A stretch of 30,839 nt of DNA from Acidobacteriota bacterium. Its GTDB lineage: Bacteria > Acidobacteriota > Terriglobia > UBA7540. The first letter of the stretch is position 1, and the number at the start of each line of letters is the position of its first letter. The position numbers and the translations under genes are program-made. This document shows, piece after piece, positions 24,650 through 30,839 of this stretch. The notes below the pieces were generated by a model. The model was given only the letters and a program-made list of their open reading frames with translations, ran no database searches and was not told the DNA's origin. The stretch covers positions 1 through 30,839 of the forward strand of contig JAJYJL010000003.1 of assembly GCA_021789565.1 (NCBI GenBank). Direction: 5' to 3'.

Positions 24650-25088
24650 ATCTTCAGGAGGCGGGTCCGCGCTGCTTCAGCCACGCGCTCTCTACCGGCG
24701 CCGGGGATATTTTTCGGCCTCCGTCATGCGGGCATGCGCCTTCGCAATGGCATTTGCAGCGTTGTGGCTGGTGTTTGATGCAGCGCCGTTGACGGCAAAA
24801 AGGAGAAAACCTCCCACCTCAAAAACCGTGGTGGGGCAGGTGTTCGACGCTTCAGACAACCCCATTGTCGGGGCCGCGGTGGAAATGACCAACCTGACGA
24901 CCGGCAAGACGGCAGCCATTTACACGGGACCGCAGGGGCACTTTACGTTTACTGACCTCAAGCTGACCCAAGATTACCAGTTTAAGGCCCATTACAAAGG
25001 CCAGTCTTCTGAAGTGCGCAAGGTCAGTTCCTGGGACACGCGTTTCGATCTGGTACTGAACCTTCACATCCCCGCACCAAAAGAGTAG
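24630..25088 (+). CDS. Secreted carboxypeptidase-regulatory-like beta-sandwich protein
   Basis: 152 residues from ATG 24630, which overlaps the LysW-like gene. ATG 24726 is an alternative and would give a 120-residue protein with a compact signal peptide (MRACAFAMAFAALWLVF, cleavage near PLTA). The upstream start gives an unusually long n-region; the true start is open. The mature part begins basic (KRRKPPTSK), then has VVGQVFDASDNPIVGAAVEM, TNLTTGKTA and GHFTFTDL, the strand pattern of CarboxypepD_reg-like (transthyretin-type) domains. It ends at about residue 150 with VLNLHIPAPKE, so it is a single free domain. Likely periplasmic or surface exposed, perhaps binding another protein; no enzyme activity is expected. 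Such small proteins are common in Acidobacteriota. Confidence 0.75.
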   Translation: MMPKNCKSSGGGSALLQPRALYRRRGYFSASVMRACAFAMAFAALWLVFDAAPLTAKRRKPPTSKTVVGQVFDASDNPIVGAAVEMTNLTTGKTAAIYTGPQGHFTFTDLKLTQDYQFKAHYKGQSSEVRKVSSWDTRFDLVLNLHIPAPKE

Positions 25089-25155
25089 GTGGGGTAGCCT
25101 TCGTAATCTGTAAGGGGCTTAGCTTGAGCGGCCACTTGACTTCTGTCTTGGGATT

Positions 25156-26451
25156 TCAGGCCGAGCCTTTGCGGAAGTGTATTGTGAAGATTACGCGGCC
25201 TACCTTGAAAGTTACGACCTGCTGCGCGAGGTGCACGTCCCCAATCCAAAGGTGGCATTCTTTTCCCTCAAAATCCAACCGTACTTGTGCTCTAGGGTCA
25301 GCGATCCGTCTCCACAGTACTGGTCCCGGGGCACCCGCGTCGATATGAACAGCACCCACCTTCATTTTGCGTTGGGCCTCAGAATTCGACGGGAAAACTC
25401 CGGCTTCCACAAGTACTCGGAATAGCTGCGTCGGTTGGACCAATGAATAAGGTCCGTACGTCTCAACTACGTCAGGAATGGACTTGCGCTGAAACTGGGC
25501 TTCCCAGTTTTTCTGCGCCTGCTCGGCCGCCGACGCTGTATGAAAATCAGAGATGATTCGGCGGGCGAGGTCCTTTTTCATTTCCAGCGGATGGGTACTC
25601 CCGTCGCTGACCGATTTCTTCAGGCCGGCGATTTCCGCGGGCTGCAAATCGGTAAGAAGTTCGTAGTAGCGCCACATCAGGTCGTCGGAAACGGACATCA
25701 GCTTGCCGAACATTTCCTGGGGCGGCTCATCGATGCCGACGTAGTTGCCCAGCGACTTTGACATTTTCTGCACGCCATCAAGCCCTTCCAAGATGGGCAT
25801 CATCATGATGACCTGGGGCTCCTGGCCGTACTCCTGCTGGATGGTGCGGCCGGCCAGCAGGTTGAACTTCTGGTCGGTCCCGCCCAGTTCGACGTCGGCC
25901 CTGAGCGCCACCGAATCGTACGCCATGGCCAGCGGGTAGACCAGCTCGAGCAGCGTAATCGGGCGTCCCTCCTTGAACCGCTTGCTGAAATCATCGCGTT
26001 CCAGCAGCCGGGCCACAGTGTACTTTGAAAGCAGGGTCATCCACTCCGGGCTGTTCAGCTTGCCCAGCCAGCGGTTGTTGAAGTCCACCACGGTTTTTTC
26101 GGGGTCGAGAATTTTGAAGACCTGTTTCTTGTAAGTCTCGGCGTTGGCGGCGATTTCTTCGGGAGTCATGGGCGGGCGCGTCACATTGCGCCCCGAGGGG
26201 TCGCCGATCAGGCCGGTGAAATCTCCGATCAGGAAGATCACCGTGTGACCGAGGTCCTGGAAGTGTTTCAGCTTGCGGATCAGGACCGTGTGCCCCAGGT
26301 GGATGTCGGGCGCCGTTGGGTCGAAGCCCGCCTTGACGCGCAGCGGCGTGCCCGTCTTCTGCGCGCGCTCGAGCTTGATGTAAAGGTCTTCGGCGCGAAT
26401 GGTTTCATGCGCGCCCTTGGTGAGATAAGCGAGTTGTTCTTTCAGTGTCAT
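25156..26451 (-). CDS. tyrS: Tyrosyl-tRNA synthetase
   Basis: 431 residues, class I synthetase charging tRNA-Tyr. HLGH (51-54) is the HIGH-type motif and KMSKS (229-233) the second ATP signature. [14 protein letters not shown] (189-202) and [17 protein letters not shown] are typical of the TyrS branch of Gram-negative type (about 400 aa). A C-terminal S4-like RNA-binding domain (about 338-431) starts [12 protein letters not shown] and ends [14 protein letters not shown], with an extra stretch near 372-400 ([17 protein letters not shown]). The ATG at 26451 lies only 4 nt after the stop of the upstream ribbon-helix-helix gene, so coupled translation is likely. It is the last gene of the minus-strand run, converging on the secreted beta-sandwich gene. 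Confidence 0.95.
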   Translation of the reverse strand: MTLKEQLAYLTKGAHETIRAEDLYIKLERAQKTGTPLRVKAGFDPTAPDIHLGHTVLIRKLKHFQDLGHTVIFLIGDFTGLIGDPSGRNVTRPPMTPEEIAANAETYKKQVFKILDPEKTVVDFNNRWLGKLNSPEWMTLLSKYTVARLLERDDFSKRFKEGRPITLLELVYPLAMAYDSVALRADVELGGTDQKFNLLAGRTIQQEYGQEPQVIMMMPILEGLDGVQKMSKSLGNYVGIDEPPQEMFGKLMSVSDDLMWRYYELLTDLQPAEIAGLKKSVSDGSTHPLEMKKDLARRIISDFHTASAAEQAQKNWEAQFQRKSIPDVVETYGPYSLVQPTQLFRVLVEAGVFPSNSEAQRKMKVGAVHIDAGAPGPVLWRRIADPRAQVRLDFEGKECHLWIGDVHLAQQVVTFKVGRVIFTIHFRKGSA

Positions 26452-26455
26452 GCTT

Positions 26456-26629
26456 TCATTGTTTAGTTCGGCTTCTCGTGAGGCGTGCCGGCCCGCCTCG
26501 CGTGATTAAACGGATAGCGCGCTCCACGACCTCGCTTCGAGAAATTTTGAGCTCGTGCGCCAACCAGTCCATTCGCCGCACTGTTTTCTCATCGGCGTAG
26601 AAGGAAGTACGAACCTTTTTGGGTTTCAT
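26456..26629 (-). CDS. Ribbon-helix-helix regulator (57 aa)
   Basis: Frame from ATG 26629 to TGA at 26456-26458, a gene shorter than most cut-offs. The protein begins [20 protein letters not shown]: a basic beta strand (KKVRTSFYA) followed by two helices, [16 protein letters not shown] and [14 protein letters not shown]. This is the CopG/Arc/MetJ-type DNA-binding fold, with the usual S-R-S-E-V-V turn. RHH proteins act as dimers or tetramers on operator DNA, often autoregulating, and are frequent antitoxins. It lies 64 bp after the DUF4145-like gene and 4 nt before tyrS. Only a weak ribosome site (GTGAG) precedes it. It could be an antitoxin-type partner of the upstream gene or a local regulator; neither is shown. 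Confidence 0.75.
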   Translation of the reverse strand: MKPKKVRTSFYADEKTVRRMDWLAHELKISRSEVVERAIRLITRGGPARLTRSRTKQ

Positions 26630-26693
26630 AGTGCACTCACAGGATCGGTCCTTGTCGTCCGGAACGCAACGCGTTTCTGTTTATGCGTGGCCG

Positions 26694-27653
26694 TCACTCC
26701 GCTCCGTACAACTCGACAAGGATTTGGCGAGTCCTGTCGAGCAGCCATTCCATCTTGGGGGAAAATTGGACGGCGAATTTGGCGGCATCGTGAACCGCAG
26801 CGGTCCCGGCGTCCTTTACCTGCTCGGCTGGTGAAACAAGAGCGTTGCCGAGCCGCCCGCTCCATCGAGCGTGGTCAACAAGCTTCAAGAAATATGATGC
26901 CTCTTTCCCCTTCGCATCTTTGGCAGGCCTGAGCTGGCCTTCAGGGTCAATAACCTCCTGCAGTGCTGCCTCAAGTATAGCTCGGCACATAGCAGCGCAC
27001 GCCACGTTAAAGTCGTAGAGGTAGCAGCGTACCGCCTCTTCGAAACAGAGCCTCACTCTCTTGTTCGGAATCCTGTCCAATTTAAGCGCATCCAGTGCTG
27101 TCGCGCGCTCCACAATCCGCTCGAGTTTGCCGACAACCTCATTAGAATAGTGACTATCTAGGCCATCGATCGCGTCCGGAACTGGAGCCGAGGCCGCGAA
27201 TGGGGCTTTGGGTTCGCCTCTGGCCGCGCCTCGTTCTTTGAGTCGGCGAACAAAACTTTCCGGAGTAAGCTCGGTGCCGGAGAGGTCCTCGGTTGCCGGA
27301 AGGCTAGCGGCCAGCATGCGGAAGACACGCTCAGGAAGAGCTCGCACTTTTTCTAGGAGTTCAGCTCCGTCAGGCTGTGTCATAAGCGTCGTCCGTTCTC
27401 TGGACATCCGCTCGGCGTTGAAGGCAGTCAGCGCCAACGCGAATTCGATGATCTTCTTGGTGGGCTCGTATTTGGGGTTAGTCTCCCAGAGAGGCAAACT
27501 CGGCTCACACGACCCTAACACATCGAGCACTTCAGACGGAGCCCATCCAAACACGATGTACTCTCCGCAATCATGCCACTCGTCCTGATCGACGAACCTT
27601 AAGACCTTCCTAAGGATCCCTGATCGCTTGGAAAAGCTCCTTGAGCTTTCCAT
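26694..27653 (-). CDS. Hypothetical protein with C-terminal DUF4145-like helical domain
   Basis: 319 residues. AGGAGGAGG (27659-27667 on the complementary strand) is one of the strongest ribosome sites of the window. No signal peptide or membrane helix is present, so it is cytoplasmic. The first 125 residues are not recognised, followed by a linker rich in Ala/Pro (about 140-162). The C-terminal part (about 200-312) is helical, with AAMCRAILEAALQEVI, WSGRLGNALVS and VKDAGTAAVHDAAKF. This resembles DUF4145, a HEPN-like helical family often found beside restriction or other accessory genes. No catalytic motif can be claimed. It sits 49 bp after purN on the same strand and before a ribbon-helix-helix gene, interrupting a housekeeping operon, which suggests an acquired islet. 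Confidence 0.72.
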   Translation of the reverse strand: MESSRSFSKRSGILRKVLRFVDQDEWHDCGEYIVFGWAPSEVLDVLGSCEPSLPLWETNPKYEPTKKIIEFALALTAFNAERMSRERTTLMTQPDGAELLEKVRALPERVFRMLAASLPATEDLSGTELTPESFVRRLKERGAARGEPKAPFAASAPVPDAIDGLDSHYSNEVVGKLERIVERATALDALKLDRIPNKRVRLCFEEAVRCYLYDFNVACAAMCRAILEAALQEVIDPEGQLRPAKDAKGKEASYFLKLVDHARWSGRLGNALVSPAEQVKDAGTAAVHDAAKFAVQFSPKMEWLLDRTRQILVELYGAE

Positions 27654-27702
27654 GGACGCCTCCTCCTATCCAGCCTTCCTTCCAGGCCAGTGGCTGACTG
27701 CT

Positions 27703-28305
27703 TCAGCCCGCCATGACCGTCCTCCGTCCCTCGATGCGGACTTTATCCTCCAGCATCAGGCAGACGGCTTCGGAATAAATGCGGTGTTCCTCTTTCAGGA
27801 TGCGGGCCGAGAGCGTTTCCACGGTGTCATCGTCGAGCACCGGGACGACAGCCTGGAGCACGATGGGGCCGGTATCCATGCCCTCGTCCACGATGTGGAC
27901 GGTGCAGCCGGTGAACTTGACGCCGTAATCGAGGGCCTGCTGCTGCGCGTCGAGACCGGGAAACGCGGGAAGAAGCGCCGGATGGATGTTGAGGATGCGC
28001 CCGGGAAAGGCCCGCACAAAAACCGGGCTGAGGATGCGCATGAATCCAGCCAGGCACACCAGGTCCACCTGCGCCTCTTTGAGGGCGGCGACGACTTCAC
28101 CGTCATAGGCCTCGCGGTCTTTGCCTTTGGACGGAATAAAAATGGTTTTCAGCCCCATCTGGCGGGCGCGCTCCAGGCCCGGCGCCTGCTCCCGGTTGCT
28201 GACCACCAGGGCGATTTCTGCCGGGATTTTCCCTGCCGCCACGTTGCGGGCGATGGCCTCAAAATTCGATCCGCGGCCGGAAAGCAAAATGCCGATGCTC
28301 TTCAT
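27703..28305 (-). CDS. purN: Phosphoribosylglycinamide formyltransferase
   Basis: 200 residues from ATG 28305, which gives the standard MKSIGILLSGRGSNFEAI start; the frame extends to 28347 without similarity. It transfers a formyl group from 10-formyl-tetrahydrofolate to GAR in purine synthesis. Catalytic Asn106, His108 and Asp144, in ILNIHPALLPAFPG and HIVDEGMDTGPI, occur at the same numbers as in E. coli PurN. FMRILSP (88-94) is the conserved folate-site segment. No clear ribosome site is visible before the ATG. It follows purM after 193 bp on the same strand; that gap carries a GCAAAG-type repeat. Confidence 0.95.
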   Translation of the reverse strand: MKSIGILLSGRGSNFEAIARNVAAGKIPAEIALVVSNREQAPGLERARQMGLKTIFIPSKGKDREAYDGEVVAALKEAQVDLVCLAGFMRILSPVFVRAFPGRILNIHPALLPAFPGLDAQQQALDYGVKFTGCTVHIVDEGMDTGPIVLQAVVPVLDDDTVETLSARILKEEHRIYSEAVCLMLEDKVRIEGRRTVMAG

Positions 28306-28390
28306 AGAATTTAAATTCAAACAAGGTGCACAGACGTCGCCACGCAAGGGTTAGCGGCCGGTAAAAGACTCTGGGAAAAATCAAAAGACC

Positions 28391-28430
28391 TCACGCAAAG
28401 CCGCGAAGGCGCAAAGACCCGCAAAGAGAA
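28391..28430. repeat. GCAAAG-rich dispersed repeat
   Basis: TCACGCAAAGCCGCGAAGG, then CGCAAAGACCCGCAAAGAG: GCAAAG occurs three times in 32 bases with a GCGAAGG variant between. This form recurs in intergenic DNA of many bacteria. It lies in the 193-bp gap between purM and purN. Confidence 0.6.
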
Positions 28431-28498
28431 CCGAACATTTGCTCGTTGCGTTATCTCAGGCTTCAGACCGCCTTCGTCTCCTGCGCCTGCCGGGGAAA

Positions 28499-29533
28499 TC
28501 AAATCCGGCCCTCGCGAGCGTATTTTACCCCAACCTGGCCGCGAACGATCCTGCCCACTGTCCAAAACTTCTCTTTCTTCCTCTTGAGCGCGCGGGCGAC
28601 GTTGTCCAGGTTCTTCTTTGGAACGATGAGCAGCATGCCCAGGCCCATGTTGAAAGTGCGCAGCATCTCCGCCTGGCGAACGTTTCCCAGGCCGGCGATC
28701 ATGTTGAAGACGGGCGGGACGGGCCACGATCCCAAATGAACTTCCGCCTGGCACCCGGCGGGAAGAATCCGCGGAGTGTTGTCCGTGATGCCGCCGCCGG
28801 TGACGTGAACGAGTCCGGTGAGCCAGCCTTTCTGATGCAGCGGCTGGAGCAGCGGCGCGTAGCAGCGGTGCGGCGCCAGCAGTTCTTCATCGAGCCTCCG
28901 CCCCAGTTCCGGAACGCGTTGCGAAAGCCCGATGCCCGCCTGATCCATCAAAACTTTGCGGGCGAGAGAATAGCCGTTGGTGTGCAGGCCGAGCGAGGGC
29001 AGCCCCAGGACCACATCACCGGGACGAATCCGGCTGCCGTCCAGGATTTCGCGCTGCCGCACCCATCCCACGATGCAGCCCGCCAGGTCGTACTCGTTGG
29101 CTGCGTAAAATCCGGGCATCTGGGCAGTCTCTCCGCCGATAAGCGCGCAGCCGATCTCGCGGCAGGCATCCGAAAGGCCACGAACAAGATCAGTGATGAC
29201 CTTCCCGCGGATCTTTCCGGTTGCCAGATAGTCCAGGAAAAAGAGCGGCCGCGCGCCGTGCACGGCGATGTCGTTCGCCGAATGGAATACCAGGTCGCGG
29301 GCGACACCTTCATGACGGTTGGCGGCGAATGCGATTTTGAGCTTGGTGCCCACGCCGTCCATGCTGGAAACCAGCACGGCGTCTGAGGGAAGCCCCTTGA
29401 GAGAAAAGAAGCCTCCAAAGGCGCCAAATCCTCTCAAGACGCGGGGATTGAAGGTCCGGCTGACCAGCTCTTTGATTTGTGATTTGGCGCGGCTCGCCGC
29501 ATTGATGTCAACGCCCGCATCTCGATAGCGCAT
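28499..29533 (-). CDS. purM: Phosphoribosylformylglycinamidine cyclo-ligase
   Basis: 344 residues, about the usual PurM length. It closes FGAM to AIR with ATP in the purine pathway. Recognised segments are MRYRDAGVDINAAS (1-14), SSMDGVGTKLKIAF (56-69), HSANDIAVHGARPLFFLDY (about 84-102), GGETAQMPGFY with the ATP-site acidic residue, GLPSLGLHTNGYSLARK, and VTGGGITDNTPRILP. All are intact. The start at 29533 gives the family's normal N-terminus; AAGGGG lies about 14 nt before it. It is in the minus-strand run after purF and lepB and upstream of purN, a common purine order with lepB inserted. Confidence 0.96.
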   Translation of the reverse strand: MRYRDAGVDINAASRAKSQIKELVSRTFNPRVLRGFGAFGGFFSLKGLPSDAVLVSSMDGVGTKLKIAFAANRHEGVARDLVFHSANDIAVHGARPLFFLDYLATGKIRGKVITDLVRGLSDACREIGCALIGGETAQMPGFYAANEYDLAGCIVGWVRQREILDGSRIRPGDVVLGLPSLGLHTNGYSLARKVLMDQAGIGLSQRVPELGRRLDEELLAPHRCYAPLLQPLHQKGWLTGLVHVTGGGITDNTPRILPAGCQAEVHLGSWPVPPVFNMIAGLGNVRQAEMLRTFNMGLGMLLIVPKKNLDNVARALKRKKEKFWTVGRIVRGQVGVKYAREGRI

Positions 29534-29591
29534 CGGTTGTAAAGGACCCCTTTGGCGGAATCACAAAAGAAATTCAGAAGGACGGAACCCG

Positions 29592-30422
29592 TCAGAAGAT
29601 CTTGCCCATTCTGGACCAGCGCGTTTTGGCAAAAAAGTTCCAGAGGATGGAAGCGTCAAATTTCAGCCGGTCTCTCAGCCCGTCGTCGAGCCATTCGCGC
29701 GTGGGCGCGTTGTAGGACCAGTAGACAAAGAGCGGTTCGCCCACCACGTTCTGGAGGGGCACAAATCCCCAGAAGCGGCTGTCGAGAGAATCGTCCCGAT
29801 TGTCGCCCATCACAAACAGATACCCCCTGGGCACATGGAGGCCATCCTTGCGAATAAAGTCGGGCATTTCGCGGGCCCAGTTGGGATCGAGCCCCCAGGC
29901 CGCAGGCAATTCGTTGATTTCGCTTTTCGGCGGCGGAAAGTTGTCCCGGAGCGGAAAGATGGCGGAGGACTGAAACTGCGCATAGGGTTCTTTGAGGCGC
30001 TTTCCGTTGACGTAAACTTTCTTGTCGACGATGCGGATGACGTCGCCACCAACGCCGATCACCCTCTTGACAAACATCTGGGCGGGATTCACCGGATAAT
30101 GAAACGCCACGATATCGCCACGATGAATGGGGGCAATGCGCGGGAAACGCACGTCGGTGTAGGGCAGTTGAGGTCCGTAAAGCAGCTTGTTCAGAAAAAC
30201 ATGGTCGCCGATGAGAATGGTGTTTTCCATCGAACCCGTGGGGATCACGGTGGCTTCCGCCACAAAGGTGCGGATGCAGAAAACTCCGATCAGGACAATC
30301 AGCAGGGACCGGACCGTTTCCCAAAAGCCGTCGTGGCGGGCCTCGCGCCGGGAAGGCGCGGGAACCGGCTCCGGGGGAGGCTGAAGTTGTTCGCCGGCAT
30401 TCAAAGGCTCGGAAGGTTCCAT
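29592..30422 (-). CDS. lepB: Signal peptidase I
   Basis: 276 residues. A Pro-rich cytoplasmic N-terminus (1-32) precedes one membrane helix (about 36-55, VRSLLIVLIGVFCIRTFV). The catalytic Ser64 is in PTGSMENTIL (61-70), and Lys119 in FVKRVIGVGGD is the general base. GDNRDDSLDSRFWGFVP is the conserved box E. It cleaves signal peptides of secreted proteins at the periplasmic face of the inner membrane. Its start lies 5 nt after the purF stop, so it belongs to that transcript, and purM follows 58 bp later. The coupling of purine and export genes here is conserved only in some lineages. Short insertion-like loop between boxes D and E (SAIFPLRDNFPPPKSE). Confidence 0.95.
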   Translation of the reverse strand: MEPSEPLNAGEQLQPPPEPVPAPSRREARHDGFWETVRSLLIVLIGVFCIRTFVAEATVIPTGSMENTILIGDHVFLNKLLYGPQLPYTDVRFPRIAPIHRGDIVAFHYPVNPAQMFVKRVIGVGGDVIRIVDKKVYVNGKRLKEPYAQFQSSAIFPLRDNFPPPKSEINELPAAWGLDPNWAREMPDFIRKDGLHVPRGYLFVMGDNRDDSLDSRFWGFVPLQNVVGEPLFVYWSYNAPTREWLDDGLRDRLKFDASILWNFFAKTRWSRMGKIF

Positions 30423-30427
30423 AAACG

Positions 30428-30839
30428 TTAGTCCCGGTCTCGCAGAGCGATCAGCGGCTCCTGGACAGCCGTGGGATAGCTGGCCGTGTAGCAGGCCAGG
30501 CAGTAACTTTCTTTGTCGTTTCCAACAGCATCGCGCAGGCCCTCCAGCGAAAGATATCCCAGGGTGTCAGCCCCAAGGTAAGCGCGGATCTCTTCCACAC
30601 TGTGGTTGGATGCGATCAGTTCTTTTTTCGTTGGCGTGTCCACTCCATAGTAGCAGGGCGAAATCGTGGGCGGGCAACTGATGCGGAAATGGACCTCGCG
30701 CGCTCCGGCCTCGCGGACCAGCCGCACAATTTTCCGGCTGGTGGTGCCGCGGATGATGGAATCATCCACCAGCACGACGCGTTTGCCCTCCAGCAGGCTG
30801 CGCACGGGATTGAGCTTCAGCTTGACTCCGAAATCGCGG
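30428..30839 (-). CDS. purF: Amidophosphoribosyltransferase, C-terminal part
   Basis: The gene runs off the window edge; 136 C-terminal residues are visible, starting [26 protein letters not shown] is the PRPP-binding loop, [22 protein letters not shown] and [22 protein letters not shown] are standard PurF segments, and [11 protein letters not shown] near the end contains cysteines that in homologues hold an Fe-S cluster. PurF starts purine synthesis by replacing pyrophosphate of PRPP with ammonia from glutamine. The TAA at 30428-30430 is 5 nt before the lepB ATG. The N-terminal glutaminase part is not in the window. Confidence 0.95.
   Translation of the reverse strand, partial: RDFGVKLKLNPVRSLLEGKRVVLVDDSIIRGTTSRKIVRLVREAGAREVHFRISCPPTISPCYYGVDTPTKKELIASNHSVEEIRAYLGADTLGYLSLEGLRDAVGNDKESYCLACYTASYPTAVQEPLIALRDRD

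Overview
The window looks like a chromosomal segment of a GC-rich bacterium, most likely an Acidobacteriota member, known from soil and environmental genomes. This is inferred, not proven. The evidence is the gene style (Tat-exported sulfatases, YfhO- and GT39-type membrane glycosyltransferases, a LysW-like zinc ribbon, a secreted carboxypeptidase-regulatory-like protein) and the abundance of short palindromic repeats between genes. No rRNA, tRNA, CRISPR array, transposase or phage gene was seen.

Layout. (1) 1-8154: the tail of a membrane protein and a 57-residue membrane protein, then a Tat-exported glycosidase-like protein on the minus strand divergent from a plus-strand series: an MFS sugar-acid-type transporter, a DegT-type PLP aminotransferase, an acyl-CoA synthetase and murB. 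(2) 8324-10438: a five-helix membrane protein fused to a sulfatase-fold ectodomain with Thr, not Cys, at the nucleophile position. (3) 10439-11841: 1.4 kb with no convincing gene but packed with repeats: an 11-copy 23-24 bp tandem array, a heptamer tandem, several hairpins, and two 217-bp copies of one composite element 493 bp apart. (4) 11842-19078: a surface-glycan block, with a YfhO-type membrane protein (+) converging on, and overlapping by 55 bp, a minus-strand operon of a GT2-GtrA fusion followed by two paralogous GT39 transferases. (5) 19445-24057: a sulfatase locus, with a sulfatase broken exactly at its active-site signature, an anaerobic sulfatase-maturating radical SAM enzyme carrying a SEC-C tail, and an intact Cys-type sulfatase on the opposite strand. 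(6) 24458-25088: a LysW-like mini zinc ribbon overlapping a secreted beta-sandwich protein. (7) 25156-30839: a minus-strand housekeeping run purF-lepB-purM-purN-(DUF4145-like)-(ribbon-helix-helix)-tyrS.

How the parts fit. The GT2 enzyme probably charges a polyprenyl phosphate with a sugar, its GtrA part may help present that lipid, and the GT39/YfhO enzymes would transfer sugars from such lipids outside the membrane. The sulfatases and the glycosidase-like protein are exported and would act on sulfated or complex glycans. The maturase would convert the active-site Cys of the intact sulfatase to formylglycine. The last operon supplies purine synthesis, protein export and tRNA-Tyr charging.

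Points most worth a second look: the in-place deletion in the sulfatase signature; the 11-box tandem array; the repeat that appears to be translated as the N-terminus of the YfhO protein; and the DUF4145-like plus ribbon-helix-helix pair lodged inside the purine/tyrS operon, whose small regulator gene (57 codons) is easy to miss. No complete, clearly new defence or mobile system was identified.
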